Origin: Apostichopus japonicus
Lineage: Eukaryota > Echinodermata > Holothuroidea > Aspidochirotida > Stichopodidae
Reading direction: 5' to 3'
NCBI RefSeq assembly: GCF_037975245.1
Contig: NC_092565.1
Location: 3,627,999 to 3,691,998 of the forward strand
Length of the DNA stretch: 64,000 nucleotides
The notes beneath the pieces were generated by a model. The model saw only the letters and a list, made by a program, of their open reading frames with translations. It was not told the DNA's origin and made no database searches. This document shows positions 55,601 to 64,000 of this stretch, one piece after another (position 1 is the first letter of the stretch; each line of letters starts with the position of its first letter). The position numbers and the translations under genes are program-made.

Positions 55601-58600
55601 GCGACCTGGGAGGCATTTTCAGCCAAAATTTTCTTGTACGCGTACCGCCAACGCTACGCTTAGACAGTTATCAATGCAGAATCCACGGGTCTGGTAGTTT
55701 CCCTACAGGTTCGCCCCTCCCTTGGCAACTGCCTGGCTACGCGTCTGGATATATTGACCAGTTCCCTTTGGCAATTAATTGGTTAAACTTTCGTGACTTT
55801 GACTTATTTGGGGGGGGGGGGGGGCAAAGCGTTACACAACGTTGGTTGGATACATATACGTACCCACTGTTGGGTCAAATATTTGCTCAACTTTTTAGGA
55901 TGTAGGCCTATATTTATATAAATATTTCTTTGGTATTATTGAATGCCAGTGAGGGGATTTCATCCCCCAGAAGTACACCTAAACACACATACTTAGTTCA
56001 CTTACTTGGTGACATTGAAACTGAGTTCCTGTTCCGACGTCCAACTGAATGTCACACACCGGAGCTGCGTCAAGGGTGGGCGTTGGCTCATAAACAATCT
56101 CTTTGAGACCATGTGAAGGGTTATCGGGGGTAAATTGGGTTCCACTGGAGTTATACGACACAATTTGTTCATCAGAGTCTAATATTGTGGTGAATCTATA
56201 GTTAACAAAGATGAGAACATTAACAAATGATAAATATTGTAGCACTGTAAATAAGCAAGAGCGCCATCCATATGGAATCGAGGATCGGGTGAATAGCTGC
56301 CCACCTTATTTTTTAAAGGGATTATGTAATAACTAAAATCTGCTAAATATGCTAAAATGACCAAAAATAGCTTAATGCTCTTGTCAGCATTTCTCCGGCA
56401 GATCTATAATCTCTACTTGATTGGTAAAGAATATTTAGGCAATCTTGAGTTTAAAGGTAGTCAGTATAGGCCCCAAATTATACCACGCTAAAATTGCTAA
56501 AAGTTTTCAAAAAGTACTTTATTCTCCAAATTATTCTCAGACATTTTTAAGGAACACACAAGATGACTGAATGTCACAGTTAAGAACATTCCTCAAAAGA
56601 TTGTAATAAAAACAGTTTAAGAATTTTGCCCACAGGTGACCATATATGTATATCTACCATATTTGGGGCCAATACAGCATATACTTTTAATTGTTATCCG
56701 TGATGACACACACTGATCATGGCGGCATTTTCGATGAATTTTGGTACTCGAGCAATAATTATTTTGCCCAATTTGCCCCCTTTGAGGTTCAATATATCCC
56801 ATTACGATATTATCAATTTAGTAGATTGATACAATTTAGTAGATCAATTTAGTAGATTGATATCAAATACGTAGATTGATACTTCTATCAAAATTCGTCG
56901 ATGTCGGGGGATGAAATTGTTATTTACCATTTGCTTATCCGTTAAGGTTACATTTGACTGCATCACTGAAGGATGAGTGTAAAATATTGAAGTAATAAAT
57001 ATTGAAGTAAAATTGAAGTAAAATATAAGTAAAATATTGAAGTAAAGTATTGATAAGCCACGGACCTAAAGATGCTTCATTCGCTCATCATTCAATATTC
57101 TTTTTCTTTGCATGATTCTATAAAAAATAAATAAAAAAATGGTCGACCATTATGATACACATTGCGTAATAATTGAATATATAGCCTTTTCCACTAGGCA
57201 CCGAAATATGACGTCAGAATTTTGCAATGCGCATTCCAGCCAACTCAACCGTATTTAATAATACCGAGCGGACGGTATGTCGGGACCTGTTGACGATATT
57301 TGTTCATATAAAATAGAGTAATGACCTATTAAATCCTTTCTAAAGGCTATCATTTAAACCCAAGGAAAAAATGGTTTCTAAATACCTCAGGTGAAGTCGT
57401 GTTTGTTCTGGTATAGGTTCTCCCTGTCCATCGAAGATAGCAGAAACTCTCGCAAAGTCGATAACTGGCTTCAAGATGGCCGTGGAACTGATTATGAAAT
57501 TAGAAATAGCTTGACGGGATAACCTCCAAATCAGTTCGATATGACTCTAAAAGAAGGAATAGAAAGAATGGAAACATGAAATATCTAGTCACGTGTGAAC
57601 TTTGTCCAGCTCCAGCTCATCGGTCCCATCTCCTCAGTATCTTAGTCACGTGGGAATTTCGTCTGGTCTAAAGACCATCCCGCACCCCTAAAAAATAAAG
57701 TTAAAAATGCAGAATTTTACTCTCTTTATACGAACCCTCCTTTTAGTGGGGGCCACTTCTCCCACTCGGCTCTGAATGCTCACAAAAAATGGGAAACCTC
57801 GAATGGGAAATGATGGTAAATGAAAGTAAAGGTACTTTGCCACTTTTAATGACTGTACAATGTGTGAAACTAAATCTTTACACTGACAAATACCACAAAC
57901 AGCTGGTCAGGGGCGAGGGGCGGGGGTGGAATAACCTTTAGGTTTTAGCACTACTAGGACGGCGTCTGGGGGTCCCGCTAGCCTTCATAGCCAAATAATC
58001 ATGTTGATATTTAGCACTCGTTTGCTTACAAGTTTCCTCCAATACTGTGTGACGCATCCATATAAGATAGAAAACAAACGTGGGCTAAACATATACCCTT
58101 TGTCTGTTGGAGAAGCGTAATGATGGCTTTTACACGAGGGCCCAGGACACCGCTAGTCCCGGACCCTTGGAAAAAAAGTTCAGGTTGGCTTACCGCTCAC
58201 AGTATTGCGATAATTAAAAAAAGGATTTGTTGTCACGGCAAAGCTTATGATATTTTCTGTGGATAAAGATGCTAAATGAAAATAGATAGATAATATATCC
58301 AGATAAAACCGAGTTGGAAACAAAACAAAAGTATATATACTCATACCTGTACAAAGGATACACCTGCTGTATTATCAGCTGGGTCCTTAGGTCGGACATT
58401 CGTGGCGTATACTTTGGTTCTGTATTCGATTTCATCATCACTGCTGGTGTTGGTCTGCACCCAAACATCGCTCTCCTCGTCAGATTTCTTACACTCAAAG
58501 AAACTAGCAATTGTTCCTCTGTAAATTATCTGGTCTGTCCGTATTCCGTCTCCTTTTAATTTAACCGAGACAAGAGAAAGGAAAATTAGATAATTTCGAA

Positions 58601-61600
58601 CATAAATCCTTCATACAAATAATTGCCATCTGTACATGAAACCTTCTTGAATATCGTTAAATATCGTTTGAGTAATAATTAGCTATAACTACAATATTAT
58701 CCAGACGATCAAGATAAACATTTTACCCCCTCCCAACCTCCCCATCCTTAAATACCAGACTTCATATAAGTTCCTATATTTCATTTGTAGATTTAGCGAC
58801 ATTTCTTGCCAGCTAACTTTTCATGGACAAGGGTACTATATACTGACTAAATACAGCCATAAAGCCTGCTCACGTTTGGAACGCCAAATGGGCCCCTGTT
58901 CTGAAACGTGTTTCAACCTGGAGATTGTCACCTTCTAGTAAATTTAACCTTGTAAATTATGTAGTTTGTGTCACAGTGCAAACACAATGTATACTTACAC
59001 ATTAAAATTATGAATGAATAGGCCGCTATATCTTTTTTAGAAAACAAACATTATCTCTCTGCGTGTAACATCTGCAACTTGAACATTGTGAATTATCTTG
59101 TTTGTGTCACAGTACAACAACAACATATACTTACACATTAAAGTTCGTTCATGAATAGGCCTGTATCTGTTTGAAACAGTGACATATATCTCTCTGTGTA
59201 GGCCTATATAAAACCTACCGAGCAATTTCTATACACTCACCGTCGTAATTTCCCCCGGAGACGAAGGACGTGAAGAGATTCTTCGTAGACAGCTGTGCTT
59301 CATTTCTGTCTCGAAAGTAAGAATCGTTGAAGAAAGTCCACTGTACCGTTTCGTAAACACTGGAACAATCACCTGTATTGTTTAGGATAAGTTCACCTGC
59401 CAAAAAGATGACATTCAACATATAAACATAGATAAATAAAAAACCTTCGCTCTTCTCACTAAATAGGGGAGGTGGTCAGGGGGGGCTGGGTAAACCATAG
59501 TGAATTTTAAATCACGCAAAAATATGCAAACATCCTGTCTATTTGCATATTAGAAAATTAGACCGAATGGTTTGCAAATTACAACATTGTCGCCCGATTC
59601 TTGCACGCGGCAATTTTTTGCCCAATATAGTTCTTCGCTAGTAGCAAATTACCCTATTCATCCTAACTATATAGAAAAAGATTATGTTTGAGGAATATCA
59701 TGGTACATTTCTGTATGAATATTTCAGTATACGGAAGGTAAATTTCCTATATATAACCACTATAGATTAGACTTCTAAAGCATAAAGTATAGGTAACTAT
59801 AACAACATGTGCCCCCCCCCCTCCCCCATCTATCCCTTCATCGTTCAATGGGGGATTTTTTTTACATTCAGTGTGGGAAGAATTAAACAACTTCTTGCAA
59901 TAAGTAATAAAATTATATAGACTTCAGAATGAACTATTTGATGTCTAGATGTCATTTGATTTATCTTGAAACCCAACTCACCAGTCAGTTCATTAACGGG
60001 TAGCGCGAACTCGTCAAAGCGGTATGGCTCGAAGTCTAAAATCCACAACTCGTCGATATTCTTAGTATCTTGAACATCAAAGATCAGCTCCACTTGTCCA
60101 TCCGTTATATCGAACGTGTTTTTCGTTACCTGACCCATTTCTATATAAAAAAAAATATAAAAAAGCGACGTCATAAATACTGATGTGCGATGTTGCTTGG
60201 GAATTGTCGTCCAGTTCAGGTCACAAAAACTATTAGAAATTATTTGCTTGACCCATTTCTTCGACCAAAAACAACTATGAAAGGTTGATCAGTGTAGAGT
60301 TTTCTTAAACTTGGTTGCAAACTGTAGTTACAGAAATGTACAAATTGTTATTAAAATATCATTTACGTTACCAGCAATGCAACCAGCTTCCTTCAGTCGA
60401 TACGAGGGCGCACGAGGTGGGAGGGTGGTTCTGAATCAAATTAGGGTAACGTTGGTAAGCACATGGTCGTGCTTTAAATTTAATTTTATTTAAAGGCAAA
60501 GATAGGAAATGTCGATTCGGAAAGAGTCTGACACTCAGTCCAAATATACTGATTCCATGTTAGTGTTTTGTATTGGCGAGAAAACCAAATTGAAATTCCT
60601 TTGGATTGACAGGATTTTGTTTATTGATCTACAGTTACATAATGTCCCCGAAAATGTATTCTAGAATATGTAAACAGGAATAGAATGTATACAAATTTGT
60701 AAAACAATTTCCGAAAATGTTGAATGCTGTACTATGAAAGCATGGTGACCATATTTCTTTGGCTGAAAATGGGAAACCATGTTCTGGAGAGGAGAGGGAA
60801 TGTCCGATTTGGGGAGAAGAGGGTTACATATGAATTGGTGGCATATTTTACAACGTTATAAACCAGCTTGATACAGTGAAAATTTCCTGAATTTGAATGA
60901 GAAGTTTTCTAGACAAATGGTGAATCTCATGCTTTCCAAAACGGTCACATACACTGATGCATGCTGCACGCGAATGCCTACTGTTTTTTCACCTAGTGAA
61001 TCGTGAAAACGAATTATCTCCTTTTTTTTTTGTGGAACGTCACAAAGACCTTGACAAAATCGGGACAGTTCAGTATGTCGACGGGGCAGTTATGTTTTCG
61101 CTGCAAAAACGGGATATTCCTGATTAATCGGGACGTACAGTATGTTAACCCTAGCTGGAAGTCTTGGTGAACAACAACACAACATGGTTATATTTGGTTT
61201 TTGGATTTCGGTGAATTATAGCAACGAAAAAAAAATAAGAAACGTCGCAGTTGACCATTCAAACACGATGGCTACATACAATATTCATATCAATTCTCAG
61301 CTAGGTTATTGGTATTTGATGTATACCTGGCGTGTATGTACGTCTTATTCTATAGTTATACGATTAGTAACGCAAAAAACGAACTTAGATGTACCCTGTA
61401 TAACATACAAACTTTACGTAATGAACTTTTCTTTAATCTCTATCATGGTTTTTTTTTTCTTAAAATGCCATAATATAACGAAAAAAGGGACAGAAATGAA
61501 AATGACATTACCTGCAAATCTGTTGTCTTCATTATCTTGAGAGATATCATCACCAAACACAGCGAACGTTTGAGAGAAAAAAGAAAGAAATATAGTAAGA

Positions 61601-61629
61601 ATTAACAAACGAGAGAAACCCGCGTCCAT
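52131..61629 (-). CDS. Secreted, probably membrane-anchored Cys-containing protein, unknown family, 10 exons
   Basis: Exons in transcript order: 61629-61512, 60140-59982, 59396-59241, 58552-58347, 57546-57386, 56195-56006, 54891-54630, 53674-53502, 53116-52927 and 52624-52131. They sum to 2109 bases, giving 702 residues, with every junction in phase. It starts with a clear signal peptide (MDAGFSRLLILTIFLSFFSQ). The ectodomain has twelve cysteines, an even number suiting disulfides, and many sequons (NNT, NDS, NTS, NSS, NLT, NYT). Residues 571-575 are five arginines, and RPKR at 606-609 is a furin-type site. A four-cysteine module follows (630-658), then a 15-residue hydrophobic tail to the stop, like a GPI signal or short anchor. 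Furin site plus hydrophobic tail recalls zona-pellucida-type egg-coat proteins, but I cannot demonstrate a ZP domain. Confidence 0.85.
52927..53116 (-). CDS. Secreted protein exon 9
   Basis: Starts GCLQAPISERYVAHKASEFL and continues TVLSNTSTALATYTVANLTD. The acceptor AATAAAG/GGT is weak but is the only one keeping exons 8 and 10 in frame. Confidence 0.78.
53117..53501 (-). other. Secreted protein intron 8
   Basis: About 385 bases of AT-rich unique sequence. The acceptor side (AATAAAG) has almost no pyrimidine tract. Confidence 0.6.
53502..53674 (-). CDS. Secreted protein exon 8
   Basis: Phase 1 to 0, acceptor CCAAACAG. Encodes HKEDVTLQVKFSPALLRKDY and LMLFMVCKGEQYAGENFLQ. Confidence 0.87.
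53675..54629 (-). other. Secreted protein intron 7
   Basis: About 950 bases; C runs at 54138-54150 and 54264-54277. A GC-rich repeat fragment (GGGGGGCGTAATCG) sits near 54100. Confidence 0.65.
54630..54891 (-). CDS. Secreted protein exon 7
   Basis: Phase 0 to 1, acceptor GATTATAG, donor GTAAGA. Encodes FVPIDASGTFDFFFDVYSCE and STLITIQTTVFITDEEDDQV, with two cysteines. Confidence 0.87.
54892..56005 (-). other. Secreted protein intron 6
   Basis: About 1.1 kb; holds the inverted-repeat element at 55461-55747 and G runs at 55246-55260 and 55811-55825. Confidence 0.75.
55461..55747. mobile_element. Full-length GGCGTAGCC-ended inverted-repeat element (287 bases)
   Basis: The left end CAGGCGCGTAGCCAAGG matches the inverted right end CAGACGCGTAGCCAGG. 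Near-identical 9-base flanks (GGAAATATT and GGATATATT) may be a target-site duplication. The inverted interior contains CTAAGCGTAGCG, GTACAAGAAAATTTTGG and GGAAATGGCACTTCC, shared with 5937-6075 and partly 6897-6990. Non-coding, MITE-like. Confidence 0.75.
56006..56195 (-). CDS. Secreted protein exon 6
   Basis: Phase 2 to 0, acceptor ACTATAG, donor GTAAGT. Encodes FTTILDSDEQIVSYNSSGTQ and PVCDIQLDVGTGTQFQCHQ. Confidence 0.87.
56196..57385 (-). other. Secreted protein intron 5
   Basis: About 1.2 kb, AT-rich, with short runs of TTTAGTAGATTGATA (56816-56880) and AATATTGAAGTAA (56980-57050) repeats. Confidence 0.7.
57386..57546 (-). CDS. Secreted protein exon 5
   Basis: Phase 0 to 2. Encodes SHIELIWRLSRQAISNFIIS and VIDFARVSAIFDGQGEPIPE. 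Confidence 0.85.
57547..58346 (-). other. Secreted protein intron 4
   Basis: About 800 bases of unique sequence with no visible feature. Confidence 0.65.
58347..58552 (-). CDS. Secreted protein exon 4
   Basis: Phase 1 to 0, acceptor TTAAAAG, donor GTATGAG. Encodes IIYRGTIASFFECKKSDEES and DEIEYRTKVYATNVRP. Confidence 0.85.
58553..59240 (-). repeat. Intron 3 with a 137-base direct duplication
   Basis: TTTGTGTCACAGT begins at 58964 and 59101. The copies also share TATACTTACACATTAAA, ATGAATAGGCC and ATCTCTCTG. The rest is unique. Confidence 0.8.
59241..59396 (-). CDS. Secreted protein exon 3
   Basis: 52 codons, phase 1/1. Contains ELILNNTGDCSSVYETVQWT and sequons NNT and NDS. Confidence 0.88.
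59397..59981 (-). other. Secreted protein intron 2
   Basis: About 585 bases; a C run at 59812-59826. Nothing else seen. Confidence 0.7.
59982..60140 (-). CDS. Secreted protein exon 2
   Basis: 53 codons, phase 1/1, donor GTGAG. The acceptor ATATAG has a weak pyrimidine tract. Encodes DITDGQVELIFDVQD and ELWILDFEPYRFDEFALPV, a beta-strand-like pattern. Confidence 0.85.
60141..61511 (-). other. Secreted protein intron 1
   Basis: About 1.4 kb of AT-rich unique sequence. Plus-strand open frames at 60311 and 61142 have no support. Confidence 0.7.
61512..61629 (-). CDS. Secreted protein exon 1 (signal peptide)
   Basis: ATG at 61629; donor GTAATG, phase 1. Encodes the signal peptide followed by acidic FGDDISQDNEDNRFA. 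The ATG directly precedes a strong hydrophobic core, which supports this start. Confidence 0.85.
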
Positions 61630-62956
61630 TTTTAGAGTCAACGTATAAGAACCAACAGAATTGAACGGAACGGAAAGAGCACACTGCACGCAGATTACTT
61701 CCCAACTAAAGACTAAATGAAGAACACTTTATTCTGAGGATGTTATATGCATCATGGCATGTAAGAAATTTATAGGAGAAAAGAGCCCGATTTGTTTAAC
61801 AAAGGATTGAGATAGAAAAGAAATGATTACGTAAGGGAGCTTATTCAATGCTTAAAGGTGGAACATTGCGCATGCGTCTCACCTAGAACTTAGGCAACTC
61901 ATGGATTTAATTACGTAATGTTTTCTGTCACACCCTTCAGACCTTTCCTCCTATATGTTTTAGCTGTTAACATGGTGTCTGCCAAGGAGGTTTAAAACTG
62001 TCTCTCACCCTTTTAGCTAAGAACATGTGTTATCATTGATAAACAAGAAACATGTAATTCGCTCATCTAACATTTAACCTCTACAATTGCCTCAATATTC
62101 TCAATTTTTGCACCACATGCATTTTGAATTCATTCATGCTCTTTGACTCTGAAGCCATTAAAACCAGATCATGCTTGAGTACCGGTACATACCGAAAAAG
62201 AGGATCTCCTGTTGCTTTTTTCGGTACTTTTCCTGAAGGGAACACTTGGGGCGGATTGATATAGAGTCATATTCTATATGGAATCCACCGTATATACGTG
62301 TCATACCGCGATTTATCGTTCCATTGACTTACATACTACATTCGTCACTTTCCAAGCCCAATAAAAGCCTATCGAGAGAAGTTTACAACTGGCATATCTT
62401 ATACTCATCACGAAATCATAGCCGTTTAGATTTTGGGCTAAAAGTGCAAATTTAGATCTAATCCTTACAACTGCTCCCTCATTTTGTCAAAGAATTTCAA
62501 TAATGCTTTGTATCACTTACAATCCTCATTATTTTCACACCATCAGTATGCTTTTGATTTATGCTCTTTCAATAGCAATTCAATAGATATCCCATGTCCG
62601 TAACAGAGAAAGCCTGAGAGGGCCATATCAATGTGTTTGGAGGTACCTAACATAACAAAAATTGCTCACCGACGCCCAAACCATGGTTGGCAATGGCTGA
62701 ATGTGGAATCTCCTTTCGGGACACATTTCTCATGGTATCACCATGGCGCTCTTGCCCGGCTACTTCGCCACTGGGTAGGACGGGGATTCCCAGTATAGCG
62801 TCCAGATATAGGCTATATGGCATTCTTAAAAGTGCCGTAAATAAATACATCAACATTTGAAGAAGTACACGAATGGCGGGAATTTGCGGTACATATTTGG
62901 GATGTCTCCATATAAAACACTATGTTATAGGTTGGCTTTGAATCACCCTTCCAAAA
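61630..62956. other. Intergenic region upstream of the secreted-protein gene
   Basis: About 1.3 kb between the secreted-protein start and the GPCR stop. The minus-strand open frame at 62647-62856 has no supported product. The NRF1-like palindrome at 61866-61877 is the only regulatory candidate. Confidence 0.55.
61866..61877. promoter_or_regulatory. NRF1-like palindrome upstream of the secreted-protein gene
   Basis: TTGCGCATGCGT matches most of the NRF1 consensus (YGCGCAYGCGC) and lies about 240 bases upstream of the ATG. Similar palindromes occur at 151-162, 9158-9169 and 21985-21995, so it may be no more than a frequent motif. Confidence 0.3.
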
Positions 62957-64000
62957 TTAATCCCGGTCGTTCCGTGACATTATTATAGTTTCCCTTCTGA
63001 CGTCATACCTTGTCCCAGTCAGAGTTAATGTTTGACTCAACGTACTTAAGTGCGTTTTGACGTGTTTTGAAATTACCGGTACGAATAACCGAACGTATGT
63101 AAGTCGATAGCGTTTATTCCTCAGTGAGTAGATGACTGGATTCATCGCGGAAATAGCGAGTAACCAAAATTCAGTACATGTTTGTATAATAAACTGAAGC
63201 TGTTCCGATGGAGACAAATATACCTCCAGAAACAGTTTCACTGATACCGGAATGGTAAAGATACCGAATACCGTTACAACTAAAATCGAGGTAACCGTTG
63301 CTCGCATTCTCGATTTTGATTCGAGATGATGAACAAGTTTCACACTCATACCGACGCTGCGTCGTTCAGCGACATTTTTCAGATGTTGCTTTGCGATAAC
63401 AAAAATCCTTACGTAACAGACCAGTAATATCATAGTCGCAAGTGGAGAGAAACTTGCTCCTAACAGAGAATGAACGGTAACAACTTTCGCATTGTAATTT
63501 TCCGTCCCACACACCCACTGATTTGGAACTAAAGATGTTCCGATTGTCGGCATTGAACCGAAGATAATTCCCAAAATCCATCCAAATAACATGATTATTT
63601 TACATCGCGACATTGTCATGATCGAACGATATCTGAGAGGAAACGATACGGCGATATATCGGTCAATGGTCACCGCGATTAAATGAAACACGGAGACGAA
63701 AATGAAGACATAACCTGGTGCAAATAAAATAGTTCTGTATCTTGATGAGCACGTGAAGAAACTGACGACGACCCGAGCGAAAAGAATCGCAGGTAGAGCG
63801 ATGACTCCCGTAAGAAGATCGGCGACAGCGAGGCTGCACAAAAACACGTTATTAGGGGTTCTTTTAAACTTCTTGCCTAAAGTGGTAACGATTACCGCGA
63901 TGTTTCCTGATATAATGAGGAACGCCAATACACCGTGAAATAGTAAATAGAAAGTAAAAGGAAAGTAACCGATTCTGAGCAAAACACCGTCGGTGTAGTT
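62957..64000 (-). CDS. Class A (rhodopsin-like) GPCR, N-terminus beyond the window
   Basis: Intronless and open from the right window edge to TAA at 62957 (347 visible residues), with no in-frame ATG before helix 1. The first visible residues are NYTDGVLLRIGYF with a sequon. Seven helices are visible. Class A marks are SGNIAV in helix 1, LAVADLL in helix 2, DRY in TIDRYIAV and NPVIY in helix 7. Helix 6 reads VFGIFTIP instead of the common CWxP. The basic tail ends MSRNDRD. By family it couples extracellular ligands to G proteins at the plasma membrane. The ligand is unknown; it looks like one of the expanded orphan receptors of marine invertebrates (inference). Confidence 0.93.
   Translation of the reverse strand, partial: NYTDGVLLRIGYFPFTFYLLFHGVLAFLIISGNIAVIVTTLGKKFKRTPNNVFLCSLAVADLLTGVIALPAILFARVVVSFFTCSSRYRTILFAPGYVFIFVSVFHLIAVTIDRYIAVSFPLRYRSIMTMSRCKIIMLFGWILGIIFGSMPTIGTSLVPNQWVCGTENYNAKVVTVHSLLGASFSPLATMILLVCYVRIFVIAKQHLKNVAERRSVGMSVKLVHHLESKSRMRATVTSILVVTVFGIFTIPVSVKLFLEVYLSPSEQLQFIIQTCTEFWLLAISAMNPVIYSLRNKRYRLTYVRLFVPVISKHVKTHLSTLSQTLTLTGTRYDVRRETIIMSRNDRD

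Overview
The window is eukaryotic, AT-rich, intron-rich nuclear DNA, full of microsatellites, minisatellites, tRNA-derived SINE-like repeats and small inverted-repeat elements. The gene families and repeat style suggest a marine invertebrate, plausibly a deuterostome such as an echinoderm. That placement is an inference; no species-diagnostic gene is present. There is no prokaryotic operon, CRISPR array or rRNA.

Four genes can be supported. (1) A six-exon gene on the minus strand (coding 24926 down to 11335) encodes a 519-residue major-facilitator protein of the monocarboxylate-transporter (SLC16) type. (2) A fourteen-exon gene on the plus strand (28975-48903) encodes a 782-residue TRPV-type cation channel with ankyrin repeats, six membrane segments and a pore loop. 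(3) A ten-exon gene on the minus strand (61629 down to 52131) encodes a 702-residue secreted, probably membrane-anchored, cysteine-containing protein that I do not recognise. (4) An intronless class A GPCR on the minus strand (62957-64000) runs off the right edge. In genes 1-3 the splice phases agree at every junction. At the left edge, two phase-matched plus-strand exon candidates (608-736, 1953-2047) may belong to a fifth gene.

Layout: 1-11.3 kb is mostly repeats, with a G-rich minisatellite, a TTAA-flanked inverted-repeat element and relatives of a 'GGCGTAGCC'-ended element. 11.3-24.9 kb is the transporter gene; its 7.9-kb first intron holds two same-strand SINE copies, a 129-bp satellite and long AT runs. 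24.9-29.0 kb is the divergent region between transporter and channel, with a long inverted-repeat element and one orphan exon-like ORF. 29-48.9 kb is the channel gene. 48.9-52.1 kb is a convergent 3' region. 52.1-61.6 kb is the secreted-protein gene, followed by about 1.3 kb and the GPCR.

The most unusual signal is in the channel gene. Two separate tandem arrays there have units that contain the 3' end of a coding exon together with its 5' splice donor. One has five copies of about 137 bp from exon 3. The other has about 40 copies of 43 bp from exon 5. A cluster of six minus-strand tRNA-like sequences also lies in the intron between exons 10 and 11. The four genes show no obvious shared pathway.
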